Source of the DNA: Teredinibacter franksiae | Lineage (GTDB): Bacteria > Pseudomonadota > Gammaproteobacteria > Pseudomonadales > Cellvibrionaceae | Length of the DNA: 64,000 nt | Direction of reading: 5' to 3' | Assembly (NCBI RefSeq): GCF_014218805.1 | Contig: NZ_JACJUV010000003.1 | Location: 80,463 to 144,462 of the forward strand | Part shown: piece after piece, positions 19,374 to 28,038 of the stretch | Position numbering within the stretch: the stretch's first letter is position 1 | How the letters are laid out: every line of letters begins with the position of its first letter | Made by a program: the position numbers and the translations under genes | The notes under the pieces: generated by a model | Told to the model about the DNA's origin: nothing | The model's input: the letters and a program-made list of their open reading frames with translations, nothing else | The model's database searches: none

Positions 19374-20195
19374 CTAATTCAAATCGAGAATAACTACCCC
19401 TGGATGATCAAGCTTCTTGAGCTTATCTTGCATAAAATTTTCCAATAGCACTTTACGTTTACCATTGGCTTTTACTATTTCAAACCCAGCGGATAAGCGC
19501 TTCGCCAACTGTGGTTTATAAGCGCTAACCATTAGGTACGCTTCCAATGGGTATCGCAGAATCAAATTTGGCACGATCACAAAATCACCACCCTGGCTAT
19601 TTTGCTCCTGCACAGTGGCATCCACTTCGTTAATACCCAGGGGTACACAGTCAAAACGGTTGTGCTTCAACATACTGAACAGAGCCGAAAAAGTTTTGGC
19701 TTCAACCAGTTTAACGCCGTTTCTGGCGTAAAACTGGTTATCTCGCCAGTTTTCTCCCTGCCCAATCTTAAATTGCCGCAGGGAAGCCAATGACTCCACG
19801 CCTTCAAATTCTGCCAAACGGTGCTTACGTACAACAATCTGCCGGTAACCCAAATAGCCGTTCCAGATCTTATGGGGAATACGCCTGATTTTCGTATTCT
19901 CCGGTATGGTGCCTTTACCGTCGGGCGCTATAACAAAATCAAATTTGCCTTTATCAATACGCTCATAAGACTCAAGATAACTGTGTTCCAACTGATGTAC
20001 GTGTAACTCATACGGCCCGTACTGCGCTAGAGTTTCGTCGAGCAAAAGCCTAATTAAAGGAAGTTCGTAGCCCAACCTCGCGGGTGAATTAGATCCAGCC
20101 CACAGATGGTAAACAGCTGTCGGCGGTGTGTCCGCTGCACTACAAATAGACATGAGGCAGAAAGCCAGTATTGACAATATAATACGTAACATCAT
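19374..20195 (-). CDS. Periplasmic solute-binding-like protein (SBP_bac_3 type), paralog 2
   Basis: 273 residues with a clear signal peptide (IILSILAFCLMSICSAA). It shares with its neighbour the blocks YHLWAGSNSPARLGYE, NGYLGYRQIVVRKHRL, FKIGQGENWRDNQFY and RFDCVPLGINEVD, so the two arose by tandem duplication. No transporter genes accompany them. The gap of 320 bp between the two genes suggests separate promoters. Ligand unknown. Confidence 0.82.
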   Translation of the reverse strand: MMLRIILSILAFCLMSICSAADTPPTAVYHLWAGSNSPARLGYELPLIRLLLDETLAQYGPYELHVHQLEHSYLESYERIDKGKFDFVIAPDGKGTIPENTKIRRIPHKIWNGYLGYRQIVVRKHRLAEFEGVESLASLRQFKIGQGENWRDNQFYARNGVKLVEAKTFSALFSMLKHNRFDCVPLGINEVDATVQEQNSQGGDFVIVPNLILRYPLEAYLMVSAYKPQLAKRLSAGFEIVKANGKRKVLLENFMQDKLKKLDHPGVVILDLN

Positions 20196-20357
20196 AACTG
20201 TCTGGTCTAGGGAACCTCTAATTTAGTCTGCGTAACCTATAGACAACTCTCGCGCGTAAAAGCTTGAGCTTCGGAGAAAACATTAACCCCACAAATCATA
20301 ATTATAGTCGAATGAAAAAAGTGCCATACTTCTATTTGTAGAAGATGTCTTTTTCTC

Positions 20358-20373
20358 TGTATATTCGTATACA
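20358..20373 (+). promoter_or_regulatory. Inverted repeat abutting the ribosome site of the KefB-like gene
   Basis: TGTATA-TTCG-TATACA is a 6-bp perfect inverted repeat directly before the AAGGAG ribosome site. In DNA it could be a repressor operator; in mRNA it could be a small UUCG-type hairpin that limits ribosome access. It resembles but does not meet the LexA pattern. Confidence 0.4.
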
Positions 20374-20387
20374 AGGAGCACCAGGGG

Positions 20388-22064
20388 ATGCACTACCTGA
20401 TCGACGCCATCGTTTTACTGGCTGCAGCGGTTATCACCGTTCCTGTATTCCAGGCACTTAGGCTGGGTGCCATTCCGGGCTTCCTACTCGCAGGGGTAGC
20501 ACTGGGCCCTTCAGGCATCGGTTACTTTAGTAATTTTAACGACATACAACACCTCGCCGAGCTGGGTATTGTGTTTTTGCTGTTTGTCATTGGTATAGAA
20601 ATTAGGCCTACGCACTTTTGGCAAATGCGACGCCATGTCTTTGGCCTTGGCATCTGCCAGTTGGCGCTTACTGCGCTGGTAATTACTTACTTAGTATATG
20701 AACTACTTAACGTCAGGCTCGGTATTGCATTGCTTATAGGAGCGGCACTCGCGCTCTCCTCTACAGCTTTTGTCTTGCAATTACTCACCGAGCATCGAGC
20801 ACTCAACACCCAACACGGACGCCCAGCGGTGGCCGTGCTGTTATTGCAGGATATCGCGGTCGTACCGCTATTAGCCTATATCGCGATACTCAACCGGGGC
20901 GAATACAGTATCGCTGTGGATGTAATACTGGCGTTTGTAGAGTCTGTTGCCATTATTTTATTAGTTGTACTCCTCGCCCGCTATGTACTAAACCCCCTGT
21001 TAAGATTACTCGCGCGCTTCGCCTCCAACGATATTTTTACTGTTTTTGCGCTGCTACTGGTATTGGGCTTCGCAGGCCTATTCGAAAATGCCGGCTTCTC
21101 CATGGCCATGGGGGCATTTGTAGCCGGCCTGCTAATCGCCGACTCATCTTTCCGTCACCAAATTATTGCCGAAGTAGAACCCTTTCGTATGCTATTGCTC
21201 GGCTTGTTTTTTATCACCATGGGTATGTCCCTGAATATCGAGATGCTCTTCCTCTACCCAGGCGAACTCGCCGCCAGCCTGCTATGCCTAATTACGGTTA
21301 AGTTTTTCGTCCTATTACCCCTAGCACGAGCATTTAAAGTACCATCGCAAGCGGCCATTGCGCTCTCGCTGCAATTGGCCCAAAGCGGTGAGTTTGCACT
21401 TGTGCTATTTGGCACCGCCTATGCAGTAGGCATACTCGAAACCACGCTATTCCAACCCCTGCTGATACTTGTACTACTCAGCATGCTGATCACACCTGCG
21501 TTAGATGCCTGTGCCCGCCACATCATAGCGCGCACCAAAACCCCAATAACGGAGCCGCTAACAACACCGCAAAACGCGTCGCCGGGCATATTGATAGCCG
21601 GGTATGGGCGTATGGGGCACCGTATTGGCGAACTGCTTGAACGCTTAAACGTGCCCTATATCGCCATCGACAATAACGTCAGTATTGTCGAACAAGCCAC
21701 GGCTCAAGGTAAGCCGGTTTATTTTGGTGAAGCACAAAAACCTGAAGTACTCAAAGCGGCTGGGGCAAGTAAAGCCCCATTGGCGATTGTTGCCATAGAC
21801 AATTTAGAAGGCGCAGAACGGGTCGTCGCTTCCCTGCGTGTTGCCTTTCCTAAGCTGCCAATATTTGCCCGCGGTCACAACCGCTCCCGGTGTAAAGAAC
21901 TGCGTAGCCAGGGTGCCAATATCACCGTTTCTGAAACCTTTGAAGCCAGCGCCGAAATAGCCCATGAAGCGCTGCTTAGCATAGGCGTCAACAAAGACCG
22001 TATCGAACGCACCATGGTGCAGTTTAAAAAAGACTATTACGCCGAAATTGGGCAAACGCGATAA
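20388..22064 (+). CDS. KefB/CPA2-type cation:proton antiporter with RCK/TrkA-N domain
   Basis: 558 residues. The first ~380 are a 12-13 span Na+/H+-exchanger-like membrane domain (FLLAGVALGPSGIGYF; LLLQDIAVVPLLAYIA; MAMGAFVAGLLIADSSFRH), followed by a cytosolic Rossmann domain beginning ILIAGYGRMGHRIGELLERL (NAD-binding GxGxxG) typical of glutathione-gated K+ efflux systems KefB/KefC. It probably exports K+ in exchange for H+ under control of nucleotide or thiol signals. AAGGAG precedes the ATG, and the inverted repeat TGTATA-TTCG-TATACA (20358-20373) abuts it. No KefG/KefF ancillary gene is adjacent. Confidence 0.88.
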   Translation: MHYLIDAIVLLAAAVITVPVFQALRLGAIPGFLLAGVALGPSGIGYFSNFNDIQHLAELGIVFLLFVIGIEIRPTHFWQMRRHVFGLGICQLALTALVITYLVYELLNVRLGIALLIGAALALSSTAFVLQLLTEHRALNTQHGRPAVAVLLLQDIAVVPLLAYIAILNRGEYSIAVDVILAFVESVAIILLVVLLARYVLNPLLRLLARFASNDIFTVFALLLVLGFAGLFENAGFSMAMGAFVAGLLIADSSFRHQIIAEVEPFRMLLLGLFFITMGMSLNIEMLFLYPGELAASLLCLITVKFFVLLPLARAFKVPSQAAIALSLQLAQSGEFALVLFGTAYAVGILETTLFQPLLILVLLSMLITPALDACARHIIARTKTPITEPLTTPQNASPGILIAGYGRMGHRIGELLERLNVPYIAIDNNVSIVEQATAQGKPVYFGEAQKPEVLKAAGASKAPLAIVAIDNLEGAERVVASLRVAFPKLPIFARGHNRSRCKELRSQGANITVSETFEASAEIAHEALLSIGVNKDRIERTMVQFKKDYYAEIGQTR

Positions 22065-22089
22065 TAAAAAGCACAAGCATAGCCATAAA

Positions 22090-22105
22090 CTGTTTATTTA
22101 TACAG
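22090..22105 (+). promoter_or_regulatory. LexA (SOS) box upstream of dnaE2
   Basis: CTGTTTATTTATACAG fits CTG-N10-CAG with TA following, 12 bp before the dnaE2 start codon. Very close to the start, so LexA would block the promoter or early transcription. Confidence 0.85.
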
Positions 22106-22117
22106 TATACTTAAGCT

Positions 22118-25100
22118 ATGCTCTATGTCCCCATTAACACCCGCAGTAATTACAGTTTTCTTAAAGGTGCTTCACACCCTCAGGAGTTAATTGAACGCGC
22201 CGCTAAATTAGGTTTTAAGGCCATAGCCCTTACCGACGAATGCTCCCTTGCGGGCATCGTAAAAGCCCATATCACCGCCAAAGATACAGGCATCAAACTC
22301 ATTGTTGGCAGCAGCTTTACCTTATCTAACGGTTGCCAACTCATCGCTATAGCGCCCCATCGCCAAGCCTATAGCGAACTCTCCGGGTTTATTACCCTCG
22401 CCCGCCGGCGTGCACAAAAAGGCGAATATGACGCTCATATGGAGGACTTACGCTTTCGTTTACAAACCTGTTTGATTATTTGGCTCCCCAATACCGATAC
22501 CGGTACCCCTGAAATGACAGCAGAACTACACGGCGCATTTCGCCAACGTTTATGGATCGGGGTTTGCCATCAACTACACGGCGCAGAGCAAGTATTATTT
22601 GAGCGCTGGCAACAATTAAGCCAACAATATCAAACCCCGCTCGTCGCCTGCGACCCAATCGTTATGCACTGCGCCAGCCGTAAGCCGCTGCAGGATGTGC
22701 TCACCGCAATTCGTCATAACACCAGCATTTCGACACTGGGTACTCGCCTGCAAAGTAATGCCGAAGCCTGCCTTAAACCTCTAGACAGCTACTACGCACT
22801 CTATCCAGCCTCTCTCATTGAGCAAACTCAGGTTATTGCCGAACAGTGCACATTTTCCCTCGACGAATTACGCTATCAATACCCACAGGAGCTGGTACCT
22901 AAAGAGTTAACCCCCATCCAACATGTAAAAAACCTGGTCATAAAAGGTAAGAAACGCCGTTGGCCACAGGGTGTTCCTCAGTTCGTAGAAGATATTTTAA
23001 GAAAAGAGTTAGCTCTAATAGAAGAGCTTCATTACGAATATTATTTCCTAACCGTACACGACATTGTGCGTTATGCCCGTGAACAAAACATTCTCTGCCA
23101 GGGTCGTGGCTCTGCAGCCAATTCAGTTGTTTGTTACTGCCTTTTCATAACCGAAATTGCACCAGGACAAATTAATGTTTTATTTGAACGCTTTATCTCC
23201 AAAGAACGCAATGAACCACCGGATATCGATGTCGACTTTGAACACCAAAGACGCGAAGAGGTTATTCAATACATCTATCGAAAATACGGACGAGAACGCG
23301 CAGCCCTTGCCGCAACGGTTATCACCTACCGATCACGCAGCGCTATTCGTGACGTAGGTAAAGCACTAGGGTTGGAACCCGCATTGATTGACCACCTAGC
23401 AAAATCGTTAGCTTGGTGGGACAGGTCCGGCGATTTAATAGGCCGTATTGAAGCTGCCGGATTAAAACCACAGCAAAAAGTATTGCAGCATTTTTTCACT
23501 CTTGTAGAGCAAATACTCGGCTTTCCCCGCCACCTGTCACAACACGTTGGCGGCTTTGTGGTGACTCAGGGAAAAATCAGTGATTTAGTGCCCTTGGAAA
23601 ATGCCAGCATGCCAGATCGCACCATTATTCAATGGGATAAATACGACCTGGAAGCCATGGGCCTGTTAAAAATCGATGTTCTAGCGCTGGGAATGTTGAC
23701 CGCGTTAAGAAAAGCGCTGACCTATGTTCACGCCTACAATCCCAGCATAAAATCTCTGGCCGACATTCCGCGAGAGGACCCGGCGACCTACAACATGCTT
23801 TCCGCAGCCGACAGTATTGGGGTTTTTCAGGTGGAGTCGCGCGCGCAAATGTCTATGCTGCCCCGACTTCGGCCACAAAATTTTTACGACTTGGTGATTG
23901 AAATAGCCATCGTCCGCCCAGGCCCAATACAAGGTGATATGGTACACCCTTATTTACGCAGACGAGACGGTACGGAACCGGTGAAATACCAAAGCCCGGC
24001 GATAAAAGCAGTACTTGAGTCAACACTGGGTGTACCCATTTTTCAGGAGCAAGCTATTCGCCTTGCCATGGTGGCAGCAGGCTTTAGTGGTGGCGAAGCC
24101 GATAACCTTCGTCGGGCCATGACCAGCTGGGGGAAAAACGACAGTCTCCTACAGTTTGAAGAAAAATTTATTCAGGGTATGCTCAACAGAAACTATCCAT
24201 TAGCATTTGCTCAACGATTGTTTGAACAAATAAAAGGTTTTGGCGGTTACGGCTTTCCAGAATCACACTCCGCCAGTTTTGCGCTTTTATGTTATGCCTC
24301 CTCTTGGCTTAAATGCCATCACCCTGCCGCCTTTTATTGCGCATTACTGAATAGCCAGCCCATGGGCTTTTATTCACCTTCGCAACTCATCCAAGATGCA
24401 CGCAGGCACCATATACAAATATGGCCGGTAGACATCAATAAAAGCGAATACCAATGCAGTATCGAAGCTAGTGATATAACCGAGTTCCCCTGGGGCATTC
24501 GTTTAGGTTTCGTGCAGGTAAAAGCACTGGCAGAAGAAAAAGCTAAAAGCATAACCGCTAGCCGAAGAGATAAACCGTTTATAAGTATCGAAGAGCTTGC
24601 CCATAGAGCCACACTAACACGCGCTGACTTACAAAAACTAGCCGCCGCCGACGTTTTACGCAGCATTGCGGGCAATCGACATTTGGCCCTCTGGCATTCC
24701 GCTGGAGTTGAACCTCACTCGGAATTATTGTCGGATTCAAGCACTCAAGTACAAGAAAAATTGTTCACTGCACCCCCCAGTTTAGAAACGGACATCAGCG
24801 CCGATATACAAACCACCGGCTTAAGCTTACGTGTTCACCCCATGGCTATATTACGTGAAGAATACCCTTTTAATCACTGTAAGCGGCAAATACAATTGGC
24901 AAGCATAAGCAATGGCCGTTTTGTTCAGGTTGCTGGCTTAGTAACCGGTAGACAGCGGCCGGGCACCGCTAAAGGCACGGTATTTTTAACACTGGAAGAC
25001 GAAACCGGCAACATCAATGTAATAGTGTGGAAAAACACTCAGGAACAATTCCGACAGGTATTACTTACCGCAAAACTCTTAGTTGTAAAAGGTAGGCTGG

Positions 25101-25213
25101 AAGCCAGCGAACCCAAAAAAGGCCATAGCGTTATTCACGTGGTAGCGGGTAAATTATTGGACTATTCTGAACGGCTAAGTAACGTTGAAATTTCATCGAG
25201 AGATTTTCACTAA
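22118..25213 (+). CDS. dnaE2: DnaE2, error-prone DNA polymerase III alpha-type subunit
   Basis: 1031 residues, the usual DnaE2 length. The N-terminal PHP domain begins YVPINTRSNYSFLKGASHP with LTDECSLAGIVKAH. The polymerase palm has PPDIDVDFEHQRREE (about residues 367-381), the metal-binding aspartates, and GRGSAANSVVCYCL; further on are FPESHSASFALLCYAS and a C-terminal OB fold (GLVTGRQRPGTAKG, FLTLEDETGNINVIVW). DnaE2 copies damaged DNA together with ImuA and ImuB. It has its own LexA box, and lies 8 kb from imuAB, although in many genomes the three genes form one operon. Confidence 0.95.
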   Translation: MLYVPINTRSNYSFLKGASHPQELIERAAKLGFKAIALTDECSLAGIVKAHITAKDTGIKLIVGSSFTLSNGCQLIAIAPHRQAYSELSGFITLARRRAQKGEYDAHMEDLRFRLQTCLIIWLPNTDTGTPEMTAELHGAFRQRLWIGVCHQLHGAEQVLFERWQQLSQQYQTPLVACDPIVMHCASRKPLQDVLTAIRHNTSISTLGTRLQSNAEACLKPLDSYYALYPASLIEQTQVIAEQCTFSLDELRYQYPQELVPKELTPIQHVKNLVIKGKKRRWPQGVPQFVEDILRKELALIEELHYEYYFLTVHDIVRYAREQNILCQGRGSAANSVVCYCLFITEIAPGQINVLFERFISKERNEPPDIDVDFEHQRREEVIQYIYRKYGRERAALAATVITYRSRSAIRDVGKALGLEPALIDHLAKSLAWWDRSGDLIGRIEAAGLKPQQKVLQHFFTLVEQILGFPRHLSQHVGGFVVTQGKISDLVPLENASMPDRTIIQWDKYDLEAMGLLKIDVLALGMLTALRKALTYVHAYNPSIKSLADIPREDPATYNMLSAADSIGVFQVESRAQMSMLPRLRPQNFYDLVIEIAIVRPGPIQGDMVHPYLRRRDGTEPVKYQSPAIKAVLESTLGVPIFQEQAIRLAMVAAGFSGGEADNLRRAMTSWGKNDSLLQFEEKFIQGMLNRNYPLAFAQRLFEQIKGFGGYGFPESHSASFALLCYASSWLKCHHPAAFYCALLNSQPMGFYSPSQLIQDARRHHIQIWPVDINKSEYQCSIEASDITEFPWGIRLGFVQVKALAEEKAKSITASRRDKPFISIEELAHRATLTRADLQKLAAADVLRSIAGNRHLALWHSAGVEPHSELLSDSSTQVQEKLFTAPPSLETDISADIQTTGLSLRVHPMAILREEYPFNHCKRQIQLASISNGRFVQVAGLVTGRQRPGTAKGTVFLTLEDETGNINVIVWKNTQEQFRQVLLTAKLLVVKGRLEASEPKKGHSVIHVVAGKLLDYSERLSNVEISSRDFH

Positions 25214-25537
25214 CGTTTTCATCAATGTGATTAAGCGCCGCCAAAATCGGCATAAACTCACAACCACAAAAACACCGAACAATAAGCGCATAAAATTGAT
25301 CAGTGGTGTAAAGCCTTCATACTCAAAAATCGATTTTATCGCTTACTATTACCTCTATCACACAACTGATCAGCACAGAATGACTCAAGGGCAGTTCTAT
25401 TAATTAATTTTATCCTCTGCGCGGTCTGGCAAGCGTTATCGCAAGCAGATCCAGACTGCAATAAAGTTTTCTAGACCACGCCCTTAGGCGCCAAAGACAA
25501 TTATTAGAAGTGCCCTAAACGAAAAAAACGTCGCCTG
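25214..25537. other. Intergenic region after dnaE2 with copy B of a dispersed repeat
   Basis: No gene supported between the converging dnaE2 and GST genes. It contains repeat copy B (25396-25445) and an imperfect stem around it, GTCTGG (25424-25429) pairing with CCAGAC (25451-25456). Confidence 0.55.
25396..25445 (+). repeat. Dispersed intergenic repeat, copy B
   Basis: CTATTAATTAATTTTA followed by CCTCTGCGCG, matching copy A at 4345 in about 40 of 50 positions and in the same orientation. The 3' half differs but also folds (GCG-TTAT-CGC within GTCTGG...CCAGAC). Confidence 0.55.
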
Positions 25538-26185
25538 TCAGCCAATATTCGGCTCACCCAATACACCTTTTGCATAATACTGCTGACGATGAAATAGGGT
25601 ATACACCATTAAATTGTCGTAATGCGTAATGATATTGAAGGGCGCAGGCAATTGCTCAAGATAATCGAGCATGGGTATTAGCACAGCATCACAGTAGCTA
25701 AAACGTCCATCCGCGACAAAGTGCTCATCGTAAATCAGTGATGAAAGCCAGCGCATAACCTCGTGCGCGACAGGCAGCCTTTTGTTAATTTCGTCAAATC
25801 TTATAGTTTTATCCGGCCCTTTGGGGAAAGCAAACTCAAGTACTAGGTCTGCCATAATGGCTTGGTGTACATAAAGTGAAAACATTTCCGCCGTAGCCAG
25901 CACCTGCGAACGTAGCTTTATATCTTCAGGAAAAAAACTTGGCCCTGGTTTCGACTCGAGGTAGTGCGCAATCGCCGGCGTTTCCGGCAAAATAAAATCA
26001 CCTTCCATTAAAACCGGAATCTTTCTGAAGGGGTGCAACTTTCCGTGCTCCTCTCCAAAAGGGGTTACATTTTCACCAAAAGGGGAAAGTGTGGTCTCAT
26101 GCATCACGCCCTTAAACTGGCAAAGTAAGCGTATTACACGCAAAAAGTACGAGAAATCTGGCCCATACAATGTAATTGTCGACAT
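25538..26185 (-). CDS. Glutathione S-transferase family protein
   Basis: 215 residues: thioredoxin-like N-terminal domain (ITLYGPDFSYFLRVIRLLCQ, cis-proline motif RKIPVLMEGD, ETPAIAHYLE) and an all-helical C-terminal domain ending in a conserved FSYCDAVLIPML segment (the GST hydrophobic staple/N-cap aspartate). It likely conjugates or reduces small electrophiles with glutathione. GAAGGAAG lies before the ATG. It is divergent from a tetR gene and the intergenic region carries a perfect palindrome, so the GST gene is a likely target of that repressor. Confidence 0.88.
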   Translation of the reverse strand: MSTITLYGPDFSYFLRVIRLLCQFKGVMHETTLSPFGENVTPFGEEHGKLHPFRKIPVLMEGDFILPETPAIAHYLESKPGPSFFPEDIKLRSQVLATAEMFSLYVHQAIMADLVLEFAFPKGPDKTIRFDEINKRLPVAHEVMRWLSSLIYDEHFVADGRFSYCDAVLIPMLDYLEQLPAPFNIITHYDNLMVYTLFHRQQYYAKGVLGEPNIG

Positions 26186-26234
26186 ACGTGTCTTCCTTCT
26201 GTTTTAAATGGAAGCAGTATTAAAAAACCCCTAT

Positions 26235-26258
26235 ACAATATGTTCAAGAACATATTGT
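26235..26258. promoter_or_regulatory. Perfect palindrome, likely TetR operator
   Basis: ACAATATGTTC and GAACATATTGT are exact reverse complements, separated by AA. The 24-bp element lies between the divergent GST and tetR genes, 50 bp from each start, the classic position for a TetR autorepression and target operator. Confidence 0.75.
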
Positions 26259-26307
26259 TATTTTCTGTTCAAATACCCCTTCAATTCGAACACACTGGAG
26301 ACTATTC

Positions 26308-26874
26308 ATGCCCTGGAATGCGCAGCACAAAGAAAATTCACGGGAGAACATTTTGGCATCAGCCGCCCTGCTTTTTACCCACCACGGCTTCGATGCCATA
26401 TCAATAGATGATGTAATGAAACACGCGGGGCTTACGCGCGGTGCCTTCTACGCGCATTTCAAATCGAAATCAGACATGTACGATAAAGCCGTACGCAGTG
26501 GCGCTCAACTCGCAAAGGAAAGAGTGATGAACGCCGGTATAACCAGCGCAACAGAACTTGCAGAAAATTACCTAAAAATGGGCCGACCGGAGCAATGTAA
26601 TGAGGATGACTATTGCCCGTTAGCCTTTCTGGTAACAGATATACAGCACCAACATGACAACGTGCGCAACACCTATACTCGGTGTTTGAAAGGCTATCAA
26701 TCCGTACTGAGTTCACTGGGGCTGGACGAAAAATCGTCCATTCAAGCCAGCGTATTACTGGTGGGAGGCTTGGCCATAGCGAAAGCTATTACCGATGACC
26801 ATCTACGTGATGCCATACTTAACCAGTGCCTCAAGGGAGTGGAGGCGCTCGCGAAAACGTCGAGCGCTCCTTAA
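26308..26874 (+). CDS. TetR-family transcriptional repressor
   Basis: 188 residues. The N-terminal helix-turn-helix is clear (ILASAALLFTHHGFDAISID, then DVMKHAGLTRGAFYAHFKSK, residues ~14-55); the rest is a ligand-binding helical domain with several cysteines (QCNEDDYCPLAFL). It resembles the AcrR/NemR-like group that responds to electrophiles. It is transcribed away from the GST gene and a 24-bp palindrome sits between them, so it most likely represses GST and itself. It converges on glk with only 8 bp between stops. Confidence 0.88.
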   Translation: MPWNAQHKENSRENILASAALLFTHHGFDAISIDDVMKHAGLTRGAFYAHFKSKSDMYDKAVRSGAQLAKERVMNAGITSATELAENYLKMGRPEQCNEDDYCPLAFLVTDIQHQHDNVRNTYTRCLKGYQSVLSSLGLDEKSSIQASVLLVGGLAIAKAITDDHLRDAILNQCLKGVEALAKTSSAP

Positions 26875-26882
26875 CACAATAT

Positions 26883-27842
26883 TTACACTTGTTTTAACCA
26901 GGCAGCCGCGCCTAAAAAAGCTGTAGGTTTATGGCCACAAATATCTACAGGTATGCCCTGTACATAGGGGCTCATCACACCCTTTTCTTCAAACCGCTGA
27001 GAAAATGTGCTGGCTTTAAGGAAATCTACCATGCGCGGCAGAATACCGCCGGCAAGATATACACCACCTTTAGCGCCATAAGTGAGCGCAAGGTTGCCGG
27101 AAAAACTCCCCAGAATACTGCAAAAAGTATTCAGTGCTTCTTCGCAAGTAGCATCGCTACCGGCCAGCCCATCGCCTGTAACCTGCTTTGGTTCTAGCTG
27201 CCGAGGCTGCTCACCCTTCACCGCACACAGCGCATTGTAAAGGTTTACCAAACCTGGGCCGGATATAAACGTTTCGGTAGAAACATGACCGTGCAGGGAA
27301 ATGGCGGCTTTAATAACATCACACTCCAATGGCGTAGCCGGCGCCAAGTTCACATGCCCCCCCTCACTTGGAATAGGTAACCATTGACCGTGATTATAAG
27401 CCAAACCCGCAACCCCCAGCCCTGTGCCTGGACCCAAAATGGCTTTGTTACCTAACAGGTCACGGTCGCCGGCGCGCACCGAAATAAGGTCATCGGCGCC
27501 GAGCGCACTGGTTGCCACTGCCAAGGCCGCAAAATCGTTTATTGCTTCGAATTTGTCGAAACCGAATTTTTCTCGAACCGCCGAAATGGAGAAGGACCAA
27601 TTCAGGTTGGTCATCTTTACACTATCACCCTCAATCGGGCCGGCAATCGCCACACAGGCAGAAATCGGTTTAATCGCTTCGAGCGAGTCGATGTAAGCTT
27701 TCATCGCCAATTCAAAAGTATCGAAATCTGCACCATTTAAAATTTGAACTTGCTCAATTACAAACTGACCGTTGGCCTCTCCGGTAACGAGGGCAAAGCG
27801 GGCATTCGTACCACCAATATCGGCAACAATGGATGGAAACAT
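26883..27842 (-). CDS. glk: Glucokinase (Glk family)
   Basis: 319 residues. N-terminal SIVADIGGTNARFALV is the ATP-binding loop, ACVAIAGPIEGD and NLNWSF contain sugar-binding parts, INDFAALAVA holds the catalytic aspartate, LGPGTGLGVAGL and SEGGHVNLAP are further Glk signatures, and GGVYLAGGILPRMVDFL is the C-terminal adenine region. It phosphorylates glucose on C6 in the cytoplasm. AAGGACG precedes the ATG. Together with the ROK kinase at 10.6 kb it supplies hexose-phosphates from imported sugars. Confidence 0.93.
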   Translation of the reverse strand: MFPSIVADIGGTNARFALVTGEANGQFVIEQVQILNGADFDTFELAMKAYIDSLEAIKPISACVAIAGPIEGDSVKMTNLNWSFSISAVREKFGFDKFEAINDFAALAVATSALGADDLISVRAGDRDLLGNKAILGPGTGLGVAGLAYNHGQWLPIPSEGGHVNLAPATPLECDVIKAAISLHGHVSTETFISGPGLVNLYNALCAVKGEQPRQLEPKQVTGDGLAGSDATCEEALNTFCSILGSFSGNLALTYGAKGGVYLAGGILPRMVDFLKASTFSQRFEEKGVMSPYVQGIPVDICGHKPTAFLGAAAWLKQV

Positions 27843-28038
27843 GCAATCGTCCTTTTGGGGGGATTAGAGTGGGCTGAAAAAAGTGTTCGCACTCTAGGGA
27901 AAGGCCAAGAGTACGTCAAGCGCCGGCTTTATGATGCTTGCCTTAAAACAAGCAGGGTAAATGGGTAATACCGATTTGACCCGACCGGCTACTTTTTCAC
28001 GAATAAAAATTAAAAATATACCGTCCTTATTAGCGTGA

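Noticed and set aside
20357..20375. Sequence before the KefB-like gene as a third LexA box
   Set aside because: It starts CTGTATAT but lacks the CAG half-site; it is a different palindrome.
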